Assembly (NCBI GenBank): GCA_002435785.1 | Contig: DIUC01000033.1 | Coordinates: 109,303 to 173,302 of the forward strand | DNA from: Saprospiraceae bacterium UBA6168 | GTDB taxonomy: Bacteria; Bacteroidota; Bacteroidia; Chitinophagales; Saprospiraceae | DNA: 64,000 nucleotides | Direction: 5' to 3' | Shown: piece by piece, positions 36,501-46,312 of the stretch | Layout: every line of letters starts with the position of its first letter | Numbering within the stretch: the stretch's first letter is position 1 | The notes under the pieces: model-generated | Database searches by the model: none | What the model was told of the DNA's origin: nothing | The model's input: the letters and a program-made list of their open reading frames with translations, nothing else | Position numbers and translations under genes: made by a program

Positions 36501-36618
36501 ACTCCTCACCCCGTTTGTAGGCCAATTGTGCCTCCGTGAAAACCGTCGTTTTCTGGGCATTGAGTTGCAAAACGACGAAACACGCCGCTGCTACAAGGAT
36601 TGCGCTGATTCTGTTCAT
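33517..36618 (-). CDS. Large periplasmic TPR-repeat protein, 1033 aa
   Basis: A signal peptide (ending VVLQLNAQ) is followed by some twenty tandem tetratricopeptide-like units over nearly the whole length, such as AEANFKEIKDIQGEYFYPANYYYGL, EEFYQLAYTQYQVGQYAKAAKNF and ADDALFQLGLTYQDIKQSSKATDAF, which gives a long solenoid. Such giants are usually exported scaffolds for outer-membrane assembly or efflux complexes. The immediate downstream neighbour is an outer-membrane barrel, which supports this reading. No lipobox is seen, so it should be soluble in the periplasm. Confidence 0.85.
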   Translation of the reverse strand: MNRISAILVAAACFVVLQLNAQKTTVFTEAQLAYKRGEEFFQKGVYGYAMTEYKAAMEQMVPPNEPEWEQLRMRSELGYAKSAVRLEQPDGEKLILDFIRKYKPDPLASQALLEVANYFYNAQKYDKAVEFYKQINPRELNSTQRQELYFKIGYSYFVQKKFKEAEANFKEIKDIQGEYFYPANYYYGLCKFFNNQYAEAIKTFRLVERSKEYKPHVPYYISQIHFAQRDFDELISYAEPKLNDRTLRNLKELNQLVGQAYFEKGDYKKALPFLEKFSESSGTMREEEFYQLAYTQYQVGQYAKAAKNFEQLSSVNSPLGQMAMYYLGDSKLRLKDKVGARNAFNAASKMAFDKDIQQNALINYAKLSYELRYDKEALAALQEIKPGSRNYNEAQTLMSEIFVNTRNYDQAITTLEGMPNKTTKLKEAYQQVLYLRALQHIKDGRNAQAQTLLDKSVANSVNTETKALALYWLGDLAYQNKDYTKSIDYLNQFIALAKNIKTLPDEASVHTANYIQGYNYLKRANYTTAQGYFTDAVAGIKRNRTSIRNKAVKDGVLGDATLRAGDCLFKKNNYKEAIKFYDEAVTAKYPGFQYALFQKAIIEGLRGNTTDKIIALEDLINKHKTSEFADDALFQLGLTYQDIKQSSKATDAFKRLVAEYPNSELVNNSLLRLGLVAYNTGSLQTAINYYKQVFSHQPKKDEADAALTALREIYIKDLGDPEGYNAFLETIPGYKLDNSQKDENAFAAAESAYEKGNYERAITDYTDYIRRYPNGVNILLAYYHRGESFAVLKQYDKALSDYEWVISKGSGNRYYVDALGKAADIAYKGDKDFKKAYDYFIKWEAAATTASDKFEAQLGAMRSAYKLGDVNAVQAAAKKVSSNAAATDAQAAQAHFYLGKIAFDRKEIDGAMQSFIKVMQMSDNEQTAEARYLVAQIHYLKRDLEKAKKRCLDNNNDNSNYPYWVGKSLLLLSDIFAEQDDLFSARTVLEALIDNYENKTDDIIPTAKKKLDALNKTGSNRLDRSNKFMDDGN

Positions 36619-37182
36619 TATCTGAAGGTTTATCTAACTTAGTTTTATGCTTTTCGGACAAACTATGGTTTGTAAGACCCTGAAAAACAAATGTCTTCAA
36701 ACATTCGGTTGTTTTTCTAAATCGGTCTTTGAATAATCAAATGAGGGGGTGAAATTAGAAAATTTTTAACAGCGGCAAGGTTGGGAGTGGTAAGGGCCAA
36801 CTTTAAACGAGAAAACTTTTTGGAATCGTATGCGGGAAAGACGGTTTAGCTTCCACCTAATTTGAACCAACTGCTGTTTGGAAAATCGAAGAAATGAGGT
36901 TGCCAATTTCTCATGTTATCATTTGCCACATCTAAACCCAAACCGACCGTTCCCTTGCGTTCGCCGACCGTTCCATAAACAAACGGCATTGTGGCGTCCC
37001 AAGACCGCTACTTTGTGGCCATTACCGATTTCAACCTATTCAAAGTCACTTTTTAGTTAAGCAAGAAAGGCCCAAAAAGTAGTGTGGGCTACATAAATAA
37101 CAACTACGAAATAAAAAAGCGGCTTGTGCATCCTTGCACAGCCGCATTTTTTTAGCCTAAATTCCTGAAATTTTAAACTGGC
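36619..37182. other. 564-bp gene-free region upstream of the TPR gene
   Basis: No gene is seen on either strand. Features present: two exact copies of CCGACCGTTCC at 36943-36953 and 36964-36974, set 21 bp apart, and the terminator at 37113-37152. The region should contain the promoter for the TPR-barrel operon, near its 36618 end. Confidence 0.55.
37113..37152 (-). terminator. Terminator after the DASH cryptochrome gene
   Basis: Stem GCGGCTTGTGCA (37119-37130) pairs with TGCACAGCCGC (37135-37145) with one bulge. It is flanked by A- and T-runs, so it is a bidirectional signal just downstream of the minus-strand photolyase gene. Confidence 0.92.
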
Positions 37183-38622
37183 TTACCTTCCCCACCTATC
37201 CATGTTCACCATTGGTTTGGGGTAGTCAGTGCCCAATTGAATGGGTTGCAATGCCGCCTCTTCATTGATAAACGCATCGGGGCGGTGTACTTGTGAGCCG
37301 GCAATTGTTTGAAGCTCTGGCAACCAGTGGCGCACGTAATCCCCTTGCGGGTCATATTGTCGGGCTTGTTTTAGAATGTTGAAATAACGATCTTCCCGTG
37401 GGTCGTTGCCCACCCCCGCAATGTAGTTCCAGTTAGCCCAGTTGCTCGCCGTATCGTAATCAATCAATTGGCTTTCAAAGTATTCGGCGCCCATTTGCCA
37501 GTTCACCCGAAGGTCATTTACCAAGAAACTGGCCACGTTTTGCCGACCACGGTTCGACATGAACCCGGTTTGTTTAAGCTCCCGCATATTGGCATCAATG
37601 AATGGAACGCCTGTGCGACCATCTATCCAAACTTGCAACAGCTTTCGGTCGTTGCGAAGCCGAGGGTCCACTTCGCCACGCATTCCACCTCTCATGTACA
37701 AATTGTTGCCGTGCTTTTTTGCCATGAGCCGGAAGAAATCACGCCAGAGGAGTTCAAAGAAAATCCAATAGGTGCTTTTGTTTTCGCCCCGCTTTTGCTC
37801 ATAAGCTTTTAGCTCGTGATAGACTGTTTTTGGAGAAAGGCAGCCTTGGGCCAACCAAGCTGAGAACTTCGTGGAATAATTCTCGCCCAACAGTTCGTTG
37901 CGGGTGTCGAAATAGGTCTGCGCTGCATTGGTGGACCACAGGTAGGTTTTCAATCGCTCAAGCCCCGCTTTTTCGCCGCCCTTAAAGGGTAGCACTGCCC
38001 TGTCGTCCGCCTCAAATGGCGCATGGCCAAGCTCTTCCAAGGTTGGCAATATGCCAATGTCCAGATCGAAGTCAAAGACTGGGATAGCAGTAGGCACGGG
38101 TAGCGGTTCACGAACGGCTACCGCCCGCTCCACCTCCTTTCGGAATTGGGTGAACACCTCCGGTACTTGGGTGATGGGAAATGGGAGGTCGGAAGTGTAG
38201 TAGAGTAACTTCCCACGGGAGTAGCGCATCTCCTGCCCAATTGTCCAAATCCGGTGCTCCAGTTCGTCCTGTACATCCAACTCTTCTTGTGTGCGCTCCC
38301 GATTGCAAAATATCCAATTTGCCTTAAAAAGCCTTGCAATTTTGAACAGCTCGTCCTCTGGTTTTCCAAAGCGCACGACCAGCTCGCTGCCCAATGAGCG
38401 CAGGGAGCGGCGCAAGTCTTCCACGCTTTCCAGAAGGAACTTCGCCCGGAACTTCCCGGTTTTAGGGAAGCCGAACTGGCGCGTTTTCCCATGAAAATTA
38501 CGCTCGTCGAAAACATAAACCGGAATGATTTGGTCGCAGTGCTCAATGGCCTCTTTGAGCGCTTCATTGTCGTGCAACCGGAGGTCTTGCCTAAACCAAA
38601 CTATACCTATTTTACTTGCCAT
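37183..38622 (-). CDS. DASH-type cryptochrome/photolyase
   Basis: A flavoprotein of the photolyase family, 479 aa, that uses blue light to repair cyclobutane pyrimidine dimers, in the DASH class chiefly in single-stranded DNA. The N-terminal alpha/beta domain starts KIGIVWFRQDLRLHDNEAL. The FAD-binding domain has the family blocks FFELLWRDFFRLMAKKHG and TGVPFIDANMRELKQTGFMSNRGRQNVAS (about residues 335-365), with NWANWNYIAGVGNDPRE after it. The SNRGRQNVASF block and the extended C-terminal WLPEL segment are typical of DASH. It may be light- or stress-induced, but no operator is seen. Confidence 0.92.
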   Translation of the reverse strand: MASKIGIVWFRQDLRLHDNEALKEAIEHCDQIIPVYVFDERNFHGKTRQFGFPKTGKFRAKFLLESVEDLRRSLRSLGSELVVRFGKPEDELFKIARLFKANWIFCNRERTQEELDVQDELEHRIWTIGQEMRYSRGKLLYYTSDLPFPITQVPEVFTQFRKEVERAVAVREPLPVPTAIPVFDFDLDIGILPTLEELGHAPFEADDRAVLPFKGGEKAGLERLKTYLWSTNAAQTYFDTRNELLGENYSTKFSAWLAQGCLSPKTVYHELKAYEQKRGENKSTYWIFFELLWRDFFRLMAKKHGNNLYMRGGMRGEVDPRLRNDRKLLQVWIDGRTGVPFIDANMRELKQTGFMSNRGRQNVASFLVNDLRVNWQMGAEYFESQLIDYDTASNWANWNYIAGVGNDPREDRYFNILKQARQYDPQGDYVRHWLPELQTIAGSQVHRPDAFINEEAALQPIQLGTDYPKPMVNMDRWGR

Positions 38623-38812
38623 GTTGAATGGATTTTTTTTGGGAAGGTAACAATTATTGGGAGAATGGGTTTATAAATCTTGGCATATCCTGTTGTAGGA
38701 TTCGTGAACCGGCAGGCACTTATCTACAAGCCGGGATTGCTTTTGGGGTGAAGAAAGCAATTGGCCCACAACCGCCACTTTGGTATTTCAGGAGTGCAAA
38801 AACAAAGCATCA

Positions 38813-39178
38813 ATGGTGAAAAAATTAACGGACGCTGAGGGTTTTAGGGCAGGTGACAACACTTGGCTTCGTGAAATCCTCCATCCGGCAAACGACCCTG
38901 TCAACGAGAACTATAGCTTGGCCCATGCCCATCTTGAAGTGGGGGAAAGCTCCCTTCCCCACAAATTGATGACAAGCTCCGAAACTTACTTTATCCTTGA
39001 AGGCAACGGGACAATCCTGATTGATGGCAAATTGTACCCAATGGAAAAAGGGGATATCATTTATGTGCATTCAGGCGCTTTACAGTCCGTTCAAAATACC
39101 GGCACAGTCCGATTGGTCTTTCTCTGTATCGTAAGCCCTCCGTGGGCTGACACTGATGAAGAAATTGTTGGCCGCTGA
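38813..39178 (+). CDS. Small cupin-domain protein
   Basis: A 121-aa single-domain cupin. The first metal motif has His residues in YSLAHAHLEVGESSLPHKLMTSSETYFILEG (HxH, then H and E), the second strand set is GDIIYVHSGALQSVQNTG. The start is taken at MVKKLTDAEGF (38813) because eleven upstream in-frame codons lack cupin character. Such small cupins include isomerases, oxygenases and metal-binding proteins, and nothing here chooses among them. It is followed after 96 bp by the GT4 gene on the same strand. Confidence 0.85.
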   Translation: MVKKLTDAEGFRAGDNTWLREILHPANDPVNENYSLAHAHLEVGESSLPHKLMTSSETYFILEGNGTILIDGKLYPMEKGDIIYVHSGALQSVQNTGTVRLVFLCIVSPPWADTDEEIVGR

Positions 39179-39274
39179 AAACTTGTCAAGTGTTTTCCCG
39201 TTGTAAAATATTGGAATTCAGTCCATTGTGAAAATTTCTGCAAAAAAAATAAGGTGCTTAGCTTTGCGCCCACA

Positions 39275-40483
39275 ATGAAAATCCTGCTCATCACCAAAAA
39301 ATTCCCCTATCCGCTAAAAGAGGGGGAACCTATTGCCATCAACTACTTGGCACGCTCCCTGTCCGCTATGGGCTGTGAGGTTGACTTGCTGACGCTGAAC
39401 ACTTCCAAGCATTATTTTGACCCGGCACAATTTCCGGAAAGCGAAAATTTTTTCAACGAGATTCATTCCGTGAGGGTAGACAATCACATTCGGCTGGGAG
39501 GCGCATTGAGGAGCCTGCTCTCCGGCAAATCCTATATCCTTGACCGCTTCAAATCTCCGGCTTTCGAAGAAAAATTGGAAGATTTGATGCGTAGCAAACG
39601 GTACGATGTGGTGCAATTTGAAACCATTTATCTGGCCCACTACCTTCCAATGGTTCGCAAGCAGCCAAACCTTGTGGCATCCCTGCGGGCGCACAATATT
39701 GAGCATGAAATATGGGAGCGGGTGGCCTCCACGACCACGAACCCGATAAAAAAATGGTATCTCAAGAACCAAAACCGGCACCTCCGAAAATTCGAGATTG
39801 AGCACATCAACCAGTTCGACGTATTGTTGGCCATTACCTCCCGAGACTTGGACGCTTTTAGGACACTGGGGTATCGGCAGGAAGGCGTCGTGGTGCCGGT
39901 AGGGATAAATTTGGGTGATTATCTGATTGACAATCAACAAGTTGTCGCTCAAAATTCTTTCTGTTTCATCGGGGCGCTGGACTGGATGCCCAACCAGCAC
40001 GGGGTGGTCTGGTTTCTACAGAATGTTTGGAAAAAGCTGGCCAAGGCAAACCCGGAAACCAAGTTCCACATCGCTGGCAAGAACACCCCCGCCTGGCTCC
40101 GCAGCAAAGCTGGCCCAGGGGTCATCGTTCATGGCGAGGTACCTGATGCAAAGGAATTCATTCGTAGGCACCCCGTGTTGGTCGCCCCACTTTTTTCTGG
40201 CAGCGGCATCAAGGTCAAGGTACTGGAGGCAATGGCATTGGGACGGGCAGTCATCACTACCACCATCGGCGCAGAGGGGATTCCCGCCGAGCATGGCCGG
40301 CACCTTCTCATCGCCGACACCGCTGCCGATTTTGAAAAACACCTAATTTGGTGCTTGAAAAACCAATTGCTAAGGGAGGAAATAGGGGCGAATGCACGAG
40401 AACTTATCCGCCAAGAATTCGATAACTTGGAAATCGTAAGTAGGGTAATTGCTGCTTACGAAAAGATGATAGTACGTTGGTAA
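39275..40483 (+). CDS. GT4-family glycosyltransferase
   Basis: A 402-aa GT-B fold glycosyltransferase. The N-terminal domain starts MKILLITKKFPYPLKEGEPIA, with the glycine-free acceptor loop typical of this subgroup, and has LVASLRAHNIEHEIWERVA. The C-terminal domain contains FCFIGALDWMPNQHGVVWFL, the sugar-nucleotide block PVLVAPLFSGSGIKVKVLEAMALG, and TTIGAEGI. It is cytoplasmic. The start is set at 39275, seven codons inside the longest frame. A TAGCTTTG element (39259-39266) lies 8 nt upstream of the ATG and may be the -7 element of a nearly leaderless transcript. Donor and acceptor are unknown. Confidence 0.9.
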   Translation: MKILLITKKFPYPLKEGEPIAINYLARSLSAMGCEVDLLTLNTSKHYFDPAQFPESENFFNEIHSVRVDNHIRLGGALRSLLSGKSYILDRFKSPAFEEKLEDLMRSKRYDVVQFETIYLAHYLPMVRKQPNLVASLRAHNIEHEIWERVASTTTNPIKKWYLKNQNRHLRKFEIEHINQFDVLLAITSRDLDAFRTLGYRQEGVVVPVGINLGDYLIDNQQVVAQNSFCFIGALDWMPNQHGVVWFLQNVWKKLAKANPETKFHIAGKNTPAWLRSKAGPGVIVHGEVPDAKEFIRRHPVLVAPLFSGSGIKVKVLEAMALGRAVITTTIGAEGIPAEHGRHLLIADTAADFEKHLIWCLKNQLLREEIGANARELIRQEFDNLEIVSRVIAAYEKMIVRW

Positions 40484-40511
40484 TCAGTCATTTAAAGTAA
40501 AATAAACATTC

Positions 40512-40937
40512 ATGAAAAATTTTGGTTTTTCAATTTCGGTTGCTGTTTTTTTATTCCTGTTCGTTGGATGCAACGGTTCAAGCGAAGCCATTGAACAGGA
40601 AGATGCGCTCAAGGATGAGGTCTTTGCCATCCACGACGAGGTAATGCCGAGGATGTCCGATATAGTGCGGCTCAAGGGCAGTCTAAAGGAAATGCCCACG
40701 GATTCCATCAACGAGATGGAGGCCAAAACCGCCCACACCCAATTGGAGAAAGCGGAGGATGCCATGATGGACTGGATGAACAAGTTCACACCGCCTGGCA
40801 AACTAAGGGAAACAAAAAGCCATGAAGAAATCATGGACTACCTCCAAAATGAAAAATTGGAAATTACGAAAGTGCGGGATGCCATGAACAGCAGCATTGA
40901 GGCGGCGGAACAGTTTCTGAAAACCTCTGTGCAATGA
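40512..40937 (+). CDS. Helical lipoprotein of unknown function
   Basis: A 141-aa lipoprotein precursor; the lipobox ends at Cys20 (LFVGCNGS). The mature part is strongly helical and charged, with many Glu, Lys and Met residues (HDEVMPRMSDIVRLKGSLKEMP, LEKAEDAMMDWMNKFTPPGKL). It looks like a helical bundle of the kind called viral A-type inclusion or DUF4398-like in this phylum, but I cannot name the family. It is 28 bp downstream of the GT4 gene, in the same direction. Confidence 0.75.
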   Translation: MKNFGFSISVAVFLFLFVGCNGSSEAIEQEDALKDEVFAIHDEVMPRMSDIVRLKGSLKEMPTDSINEMEAKTAHTQLEKAEDAMMDWMNKFTPPGKLRETKSHEEIMDYLQNEKLEITKVRDAMNSSIEAAEQFLKTSVQ

Positions 40938-41003
40938 TTCCTTTACAGAAATTTGGAAAGCCATATTTTAAAAAGGAGTTAACAAAATATTATTCTAATT
41001 GGA

Positions 41004-41034
41004 TTGTTTGAGCGGGGTAAAATCCCTACCTTTG
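41004..41034 (+). promoter_or_regulatory. Bacteroidota-type promoter for typA
   Basis: TTG (41004-41006) and TACCTTTG (41027-41034) are separated by 20 nt, matching the phylum consensus. The predicted start is near 41040, giving a leader of about 115 nt before the ATG at 41154. Confidence 0.65.
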
Positions 41035-41153
41035 CGCCTCTTTTGTAAAAATGGTGTGTGAAGTGCGGCAATTGCCAAGCTTTTGCTTCTAAAAAGTTCG
41101 ATTGCGGGCAATTCAAAATTCATCCATCCATCATTCAATTTTTCTTTTCAATA

Positions 41154-42974
<1,821 letters not shown>

Positions 42975-43012
42975 AAATACTGCCAGTTTTTACTGCGCAG
43001 CAACCAACATAG

Positions 43013-43048
43013 AAAAGCTCCGGGTGGATTTCCACTTCGGAGCTTTTT
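43013..43048 (+). terminator. Terminator after typA
   Basis: Stem GCTCCGGGTGGA / TCCACTTCGGAGC (with one G-U pair) flanked by AAAA on the left and TTTTT on the right. Confidence 0.9.
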
Positions 43049-43195
43049 GCTTTTAGGTGTTTGCCTGCATCTAGAACCCCCTTTTATTGCCGTTTGCGGC
43101 AATTTTCCTTTATTGAGCAATCAATTTTAAATTTCTCGGTTCTATTCAGGACAGGTCACAGTTTAACTTTTACCATTTCACCAAAACCCTCCCTT

Positions 43196-43879
43196 ATGAA
43201 TCTTTATGCTACATCTCACCGAATAGGTATTTTAGTCTTTCTTTTATGCACTTGGAAAACCACCAATTCACAAGCTGATTCAACCCAAGACCAAAGGCGG
43301 TTTTATGTTGCGAATTTCCGGCTGGGCATGTCCTCGCTAAGAGATTTTGGTTTAGGCTTTTCACCTTTTGTTCGCAATCACCCTATGTTGACTTTTTCTG
43401 TTGGCTATAGAAGGCCTTCCTCGTTTGTAGTTTCAACCGATTGTTTATTCGGCGTGAGGCAAACCATCGGTGGAAATTCCAAAGGTCCCTATTTTTTAGT
43501 GGGCCTTGACACAATAAATGGAAAGAAAGTACGCAAGGAAAATTACGCTGCAATGATTGGTTATCGTCATTTGAACGCTGGCAAGGTGACTTATATAGAA
43601 TCAGGCTGTGCTGGAGGAGGTTCCAGCCAATCAAAGTATCAGATATTTTATGCAAAATCCAAGGAAGTCATTGGCAAATTTTACATGGACTATTCCCTAG
43701 GAAAGGGAAACGTAGATTTTTATTTAGGAATAGGTGGCACCATTCGTTTCGACAAAAAGTCATATTTAGAAAGTGGAACGCTTCAGGCACACTGGCCTGA
43801 TGATGATGTCGAGAAGATAACCTACTTGTATCCCACCTTCGATACAGGTTTCAGGTTTAACCTTTTTGGTGTCAGGTGA
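43196..43879 (+). CDS. Exported barrel-like protein of unknown function
   Basis: A 227-aa precursor. From the ATG at 43196 the leader MNLYATSHRIGILVFLLCTWKTTNSQ is a signal peptide; 45 upstream in-frame codons do not look like protein. The mature part is a series of beta-strand-like segments rich in Gly, Phe and Tyr (FYVANFRLGMSSLRDFGLGFSPF, FSVGYRRPSSFVVS, GKFYMDYSLGKGNVDFYLGIGG, TFDTGFRFNLFGVR). It is consistent with a small outer-membrane barrel, though the last residue is Arg rather than an aromatic. I do not recognise it. Confidence 0.65.
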   Translation: MNLYATSHRIGILVFLLCTWKTTNSQADSTQDQRRFYVANFRLGMSSLRDFGLGFSPFVRNHPMLTFSVGYRRPSSFVVSTDCLFGVRQTIGGNSKGPYFLVGLDTINGKKVRKENYAAMIGYRHLNAGKVTYIESGCAGGGSSQSKYQIFYAKSKEVIGKFYMDYSLGKGNVDFYLGIGGTIRFDKKSYLESGTLQAHWPDDDVEKITYLYPTFDTGFRFNLFGVR

Positions 43880-43902
43880 TTGCCGGTTTCCTGAAAAAAG
43901 CT

Positions 43903-44343
43903 TTATCGCCGTTTGCGAGCGTTTGCCATTTTTTCCCTTTGCATCATCTCGTCAATTTCGGCGGCTTCGAGCAAGTAGGCACTCAGCAGTTCAGCGTTGA
44001 TTACTTGTGGAGCAAGGAAGCGTTTGTTGTAAACCTGCTGGCGACTTCCCCTTTCCAAATAATTGGCTTCATCGGCAAGCAGGCTGCCGTAGTTGAAGCC
44101 AAACTCAACGCCCAGACTGGTCTTGCTTCCCCATGAAACTGCGCCTGGCCAAATGTAGCAAATGCTTTTGTGCAAACGGTAGAAGGGAACATTGAACGAG
44201 AGGCGCTCTTTGACCCCGTCAATGGTTGTGAAAACCAGTTCCCGCAGGGTTTCCACGATTTCCAATTGGTCGTCGGGCAGGAAGGCCAGCAACTCAGCAA
44301 CACTTTTGAACGATACGTTTTGCGCTTGTTTTTTATCCTTCAT
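43903..44343 (-). CDS. DUF1801 (YdhG-like) protein
   Basis: A 146-aa cytoplasmic protein. The pattern LLAFLPDDQLEIVETLRELVFTTIDGVKERLSFNVPFYRLHKSICYIWP matches the DUF1801 / YdhG-like fold, a small alpha/beta protein of uncertain role. The C-terminus is basic (ANARKRR). It is 54 bp downstream of the DinB-like gene on the same strand. Confidence 0.8.
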   Translation of the reverse strand: MKDKKQAQNVSFKSVAELLAFLPDDQLEIVETLRELVFTTIDGVKERLSFNVPFYRLHKSICYIWPGAVSWGSKTSLGVEFGFNYGSLLADEANYLERGSRQQVYNKRFLAPQVINAELLSAYLLEAAEIDEMMQREKMANARKRR

Positions 44344-44397
44344 CTTGTCTAAAACTTAAAAATCAATTAATGGATTTCATGTTTCATGGGAGAGGGG

Positions 44398-44880
44398 TCA
44401 TTTCCAAATACCCGTATTCCGGACGAGTGACTTCACCATCGCTATCTGCCCCAAGTGATAAATATCGTGCTGTAAAACACCTCCTGCAAGACGCCGAAAG
44501 GTACGGCCAGGAACAAAGTCAGTGTCCAAGAACGCCTCGTCCCTTGCTGAAAGTTGCTCGATTAGAATGGTTTGCTGCTCCGCAAAAGCTGTTTTGGCTG
44601 CCTGCCATGTTTCATCGTTTTGGACGTTGGCTTCAGGCCAGTTGTCTGCATCGGTCACATCGGCCCGAAAATCGAGGTTGCCCAGCAGGCGCTCTGTCAG
44701 TGCCCTGCACCATTTAACCATGTGCCACAGCAGGACGGCAATGGAATGCTGGTTGGGCGGTGTGGCCAATGCTTCCGCTAGCAAAATATCAGAAATGACC
44801 TCAAGATAACTGTTGCCAAACCAAGGGTTGTCGTTGTAGAAGGATTTGAAATCAAGTACGAGTTGTTCGATTGCAGTCAT
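44398..44880 (-). CDS. DinB-like four-helix protein
   Basis: A 160-aa protein of the DinB/YfiT superfamily. The metal-binding histidines are seen in LLWHMVKWCRALTERLLG and in the C-terminal LQHDIYHLGQIAMVKSLV (HxxxHxxQ). The family binds metal ions; some members are thiol-dependent transferases, including bacillithiol transferases, which could link it to the YtxJ system, though this is inference. It starts at 44880 with MTAIEQLVLDFKSFY. Confidence 0.85.
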   Translation of the reverse strand: MTAIEQLVLDFKSFYNDNPWFGNSYLEVISDILLAEALATPPNQHSIAVLLWHMVKWCRALTERLLGNLDFRADVTDADNWPEANVQNDETWQAAKTAFAEQQTILIEQLSARDEAFLDTDFVPGRTFRRLAGGVLQHDIYHLGQIAMVKSLVRNTGIWK

Positions 44881-44997
44881 GGAAGGAAAATTTTCAGCGT
44901 TTGGACCAGCTTGGGATATAATTAATTGTTAATCCAAAAACGCTCGAAATATCGCTATTGCGCCACCGTTTTCAAGCTGTACCAAAACGCAGACGAC

Positions 44998-45174
44998 ATG
45001 ATGACGAATCGTAAATTTGAAAGGGCAGCTACCCTGCGCAGTAGGATAGCCTTGCTGGCCGCCTTGGCCATCCATATCGCATTGATTAGCTACCTCTTGC
45101 TCCGTAATGAAAAAGGCTTCGGTGTTTCCAACAAGGCTGATTCGTTGAGCGCTCAAACACAACCAAGGCCATAA
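44998..45174 (+). CDS. Small single-pass membrane protein
   Basis: A 58-aa frame from the ATG at 44998: an N-terminal basic region (MMTNRKFERAATLRSR), one hydrophobic helix (IALLAALAIHIALISYLLL) and a short Ser/Gln-rich tail. The positive-inside rule predicts its N-terminus in the cytoplasm. It ends one base before the minus-strand kinase gene. It is too short for a firm call. Confidence 0.45.
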   Translation: MMTNRKFERAATLRSRIALLAALAIHIALISYLLLRNEKGFGVSNKADSLSAQTQPRP

Positions 45175-45175
45175 G

Positions 45176-45817
45176 TCAAAAAAGCCCGTGCAGTTCTGCC
45201 CGCACTTTATTGACCACTTTGCCAAGGTCTTCCGGGTTGGTCTCAAAATCAATTTCATCGGAGTTGATGACGAGTAGTTTACCTTCCTTGTACCCGCCAA
45301 TCCATTGTTCGTAACGGTCGTTAAGGCGACGCAGGTAGTCCAGGCTCATGCTCCCCTCATAGTCACGCCCCCTTGATTGGATATGGGAAACCAACGTTGG
45401 GATGCTGGCTTTTAGGTAAATGAGCAGGTCGGGCGCTTGGATCTGTGAAGACATCGTTTGAAAAAGGCTGAAATAATTCTCATAGTCCCGGCTGGTCATC
45501 AGCCCCATGTCGTGAAGGTTCGGGGCGAAGATGTAGGCGTCCTCATAAATCGTCCGGTCTTGAATGACCGTGTGCTCGCCTTGCAAAATCTTCAAAACCT
45601 GTTGGTAACGATTGTTTAAGAAGTAGATTTGCAGATTGAACGACCACCGCTGCATGTCGTGGTAGAAATCGGCGAGGTAGGGGTTGTCGTCCGTGCTTTC
45701 GAAGTGGGTATCCCAATTGAAATGGCGGGCAAGCTTTGAGCAAAGCGTGGTTTTGCCGGCACCTATGTTCCCGGCAATTGCAACATGCTTCACAATGGGT
45801 TTTACTGGTTCATTCAT
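45176..45817 (-). CDS. Deoxynucleoside kinase
   Basis: A 213-aa P-loop kinase of the dNK/dGK-dAK family, which phosphorylates deoxynucleosides for salvage. Walker A is GNIGAGKTT (16-24). The family sequence FESTDDNPYLADFYHDMQRWSFNLQIYFLNNR follows, along with the DRTIYEDAYIFA substrate block and the lid region SRGRDYEGSMSLDYL. The substrate preference cannot be told by eye. It is divergent from gatC, with 173 bp between. Confidence 0.9.
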   Translation of the reverse strand: MNEPVKPIVKHVAIAGNIGAGKTTLCSKLARHFNWDTHFESTDDNPYLADFYHDMQRWSFNLQIYFLNNRYQQVLKILQGEHTVIQDRTIYEDAYIFAPNLHDMGLMTSRDYENYFSLFQTMSSQIQAPDLLIYLKASIPTLVSHIQSRGRDYEGSMSLDYLRRLNDRYEQWIGGYKEGKLLVINSDEIDFETNPEDLGKVVNKVRAELHGLF

Positions 45818-45990
45818 CAGATAATTTGTTTCCTAAACAAGCACGAAATTAGAAATTTTGGCCTAAAAAATGATTTTTCGGGCGTTTGGTTTACGAGAAG
45901 TTGGAATAGTTGACCTCGGATGGTCTGTGCCGGAAAACATCCAAATCGGATTCTCTCTATAAAATGTGGCGAATCATCTAAAAAACGATT

Positions 45991-46278
45991 ATGCAGATAG
46001 ACCATGACCTAATTTTAAAACTTGAAAACTTGGCCAAACTTGAACTCTCCGAGGCGGAGCGGGAGCGTTTGGGAAAGGATTTGGGCAACATCCTTCAAAT
46101 GGTCGAAAAGTTGAAGGAACTTGACACCTCCAATGTGGAACCACTGACCTACATCTCCGACGCCGTTAACATGCTTAGGGATGATAAAATCAGAGGGCAA
46201 GTGACCAATGAGCTGGCATTGAGCAACGCTCCAGAAAAAAACGAACCTTATTTCAAAGTGCCGAAAGTGATAAATTGA
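45991..46278 (+). CDS. gatC: Asp-tRNA(Asn)/Glu-tRNA(Gln) amidotransferase subunit C
   Basis: The 95-aa small subunit of the GatCAB amidotransferase, which makes Gln-tRNA(Gln) and Asn-tRNA(Asn). The start IDHDLILKLENLAKLELSEAERERLGKDLGNIL is the classic GatC helical block, and VEPLTYISDAVNMLRDDK and the C-terminal LSNAPEKNEPYFKVPKVI are its conserved tail. gatA and gatB are not beside it, which is usual in this phylum. The LolD-like ATPase gene starts 34 bp downstream. Confidence 0.95.
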   Translation: MQIDHDLILKLENLAKLELSEAERERLGKDLGNILQMVEKLKELDTSNVEPLTYISDAVNMLRDDKIRGQVTNELALSNAPEKNEPYFKVPKVIN

Positions 46279-46312
46279 CGGTGCTTTTTTCTCAAGGAAA
46301 ATCAAAAAAAAC

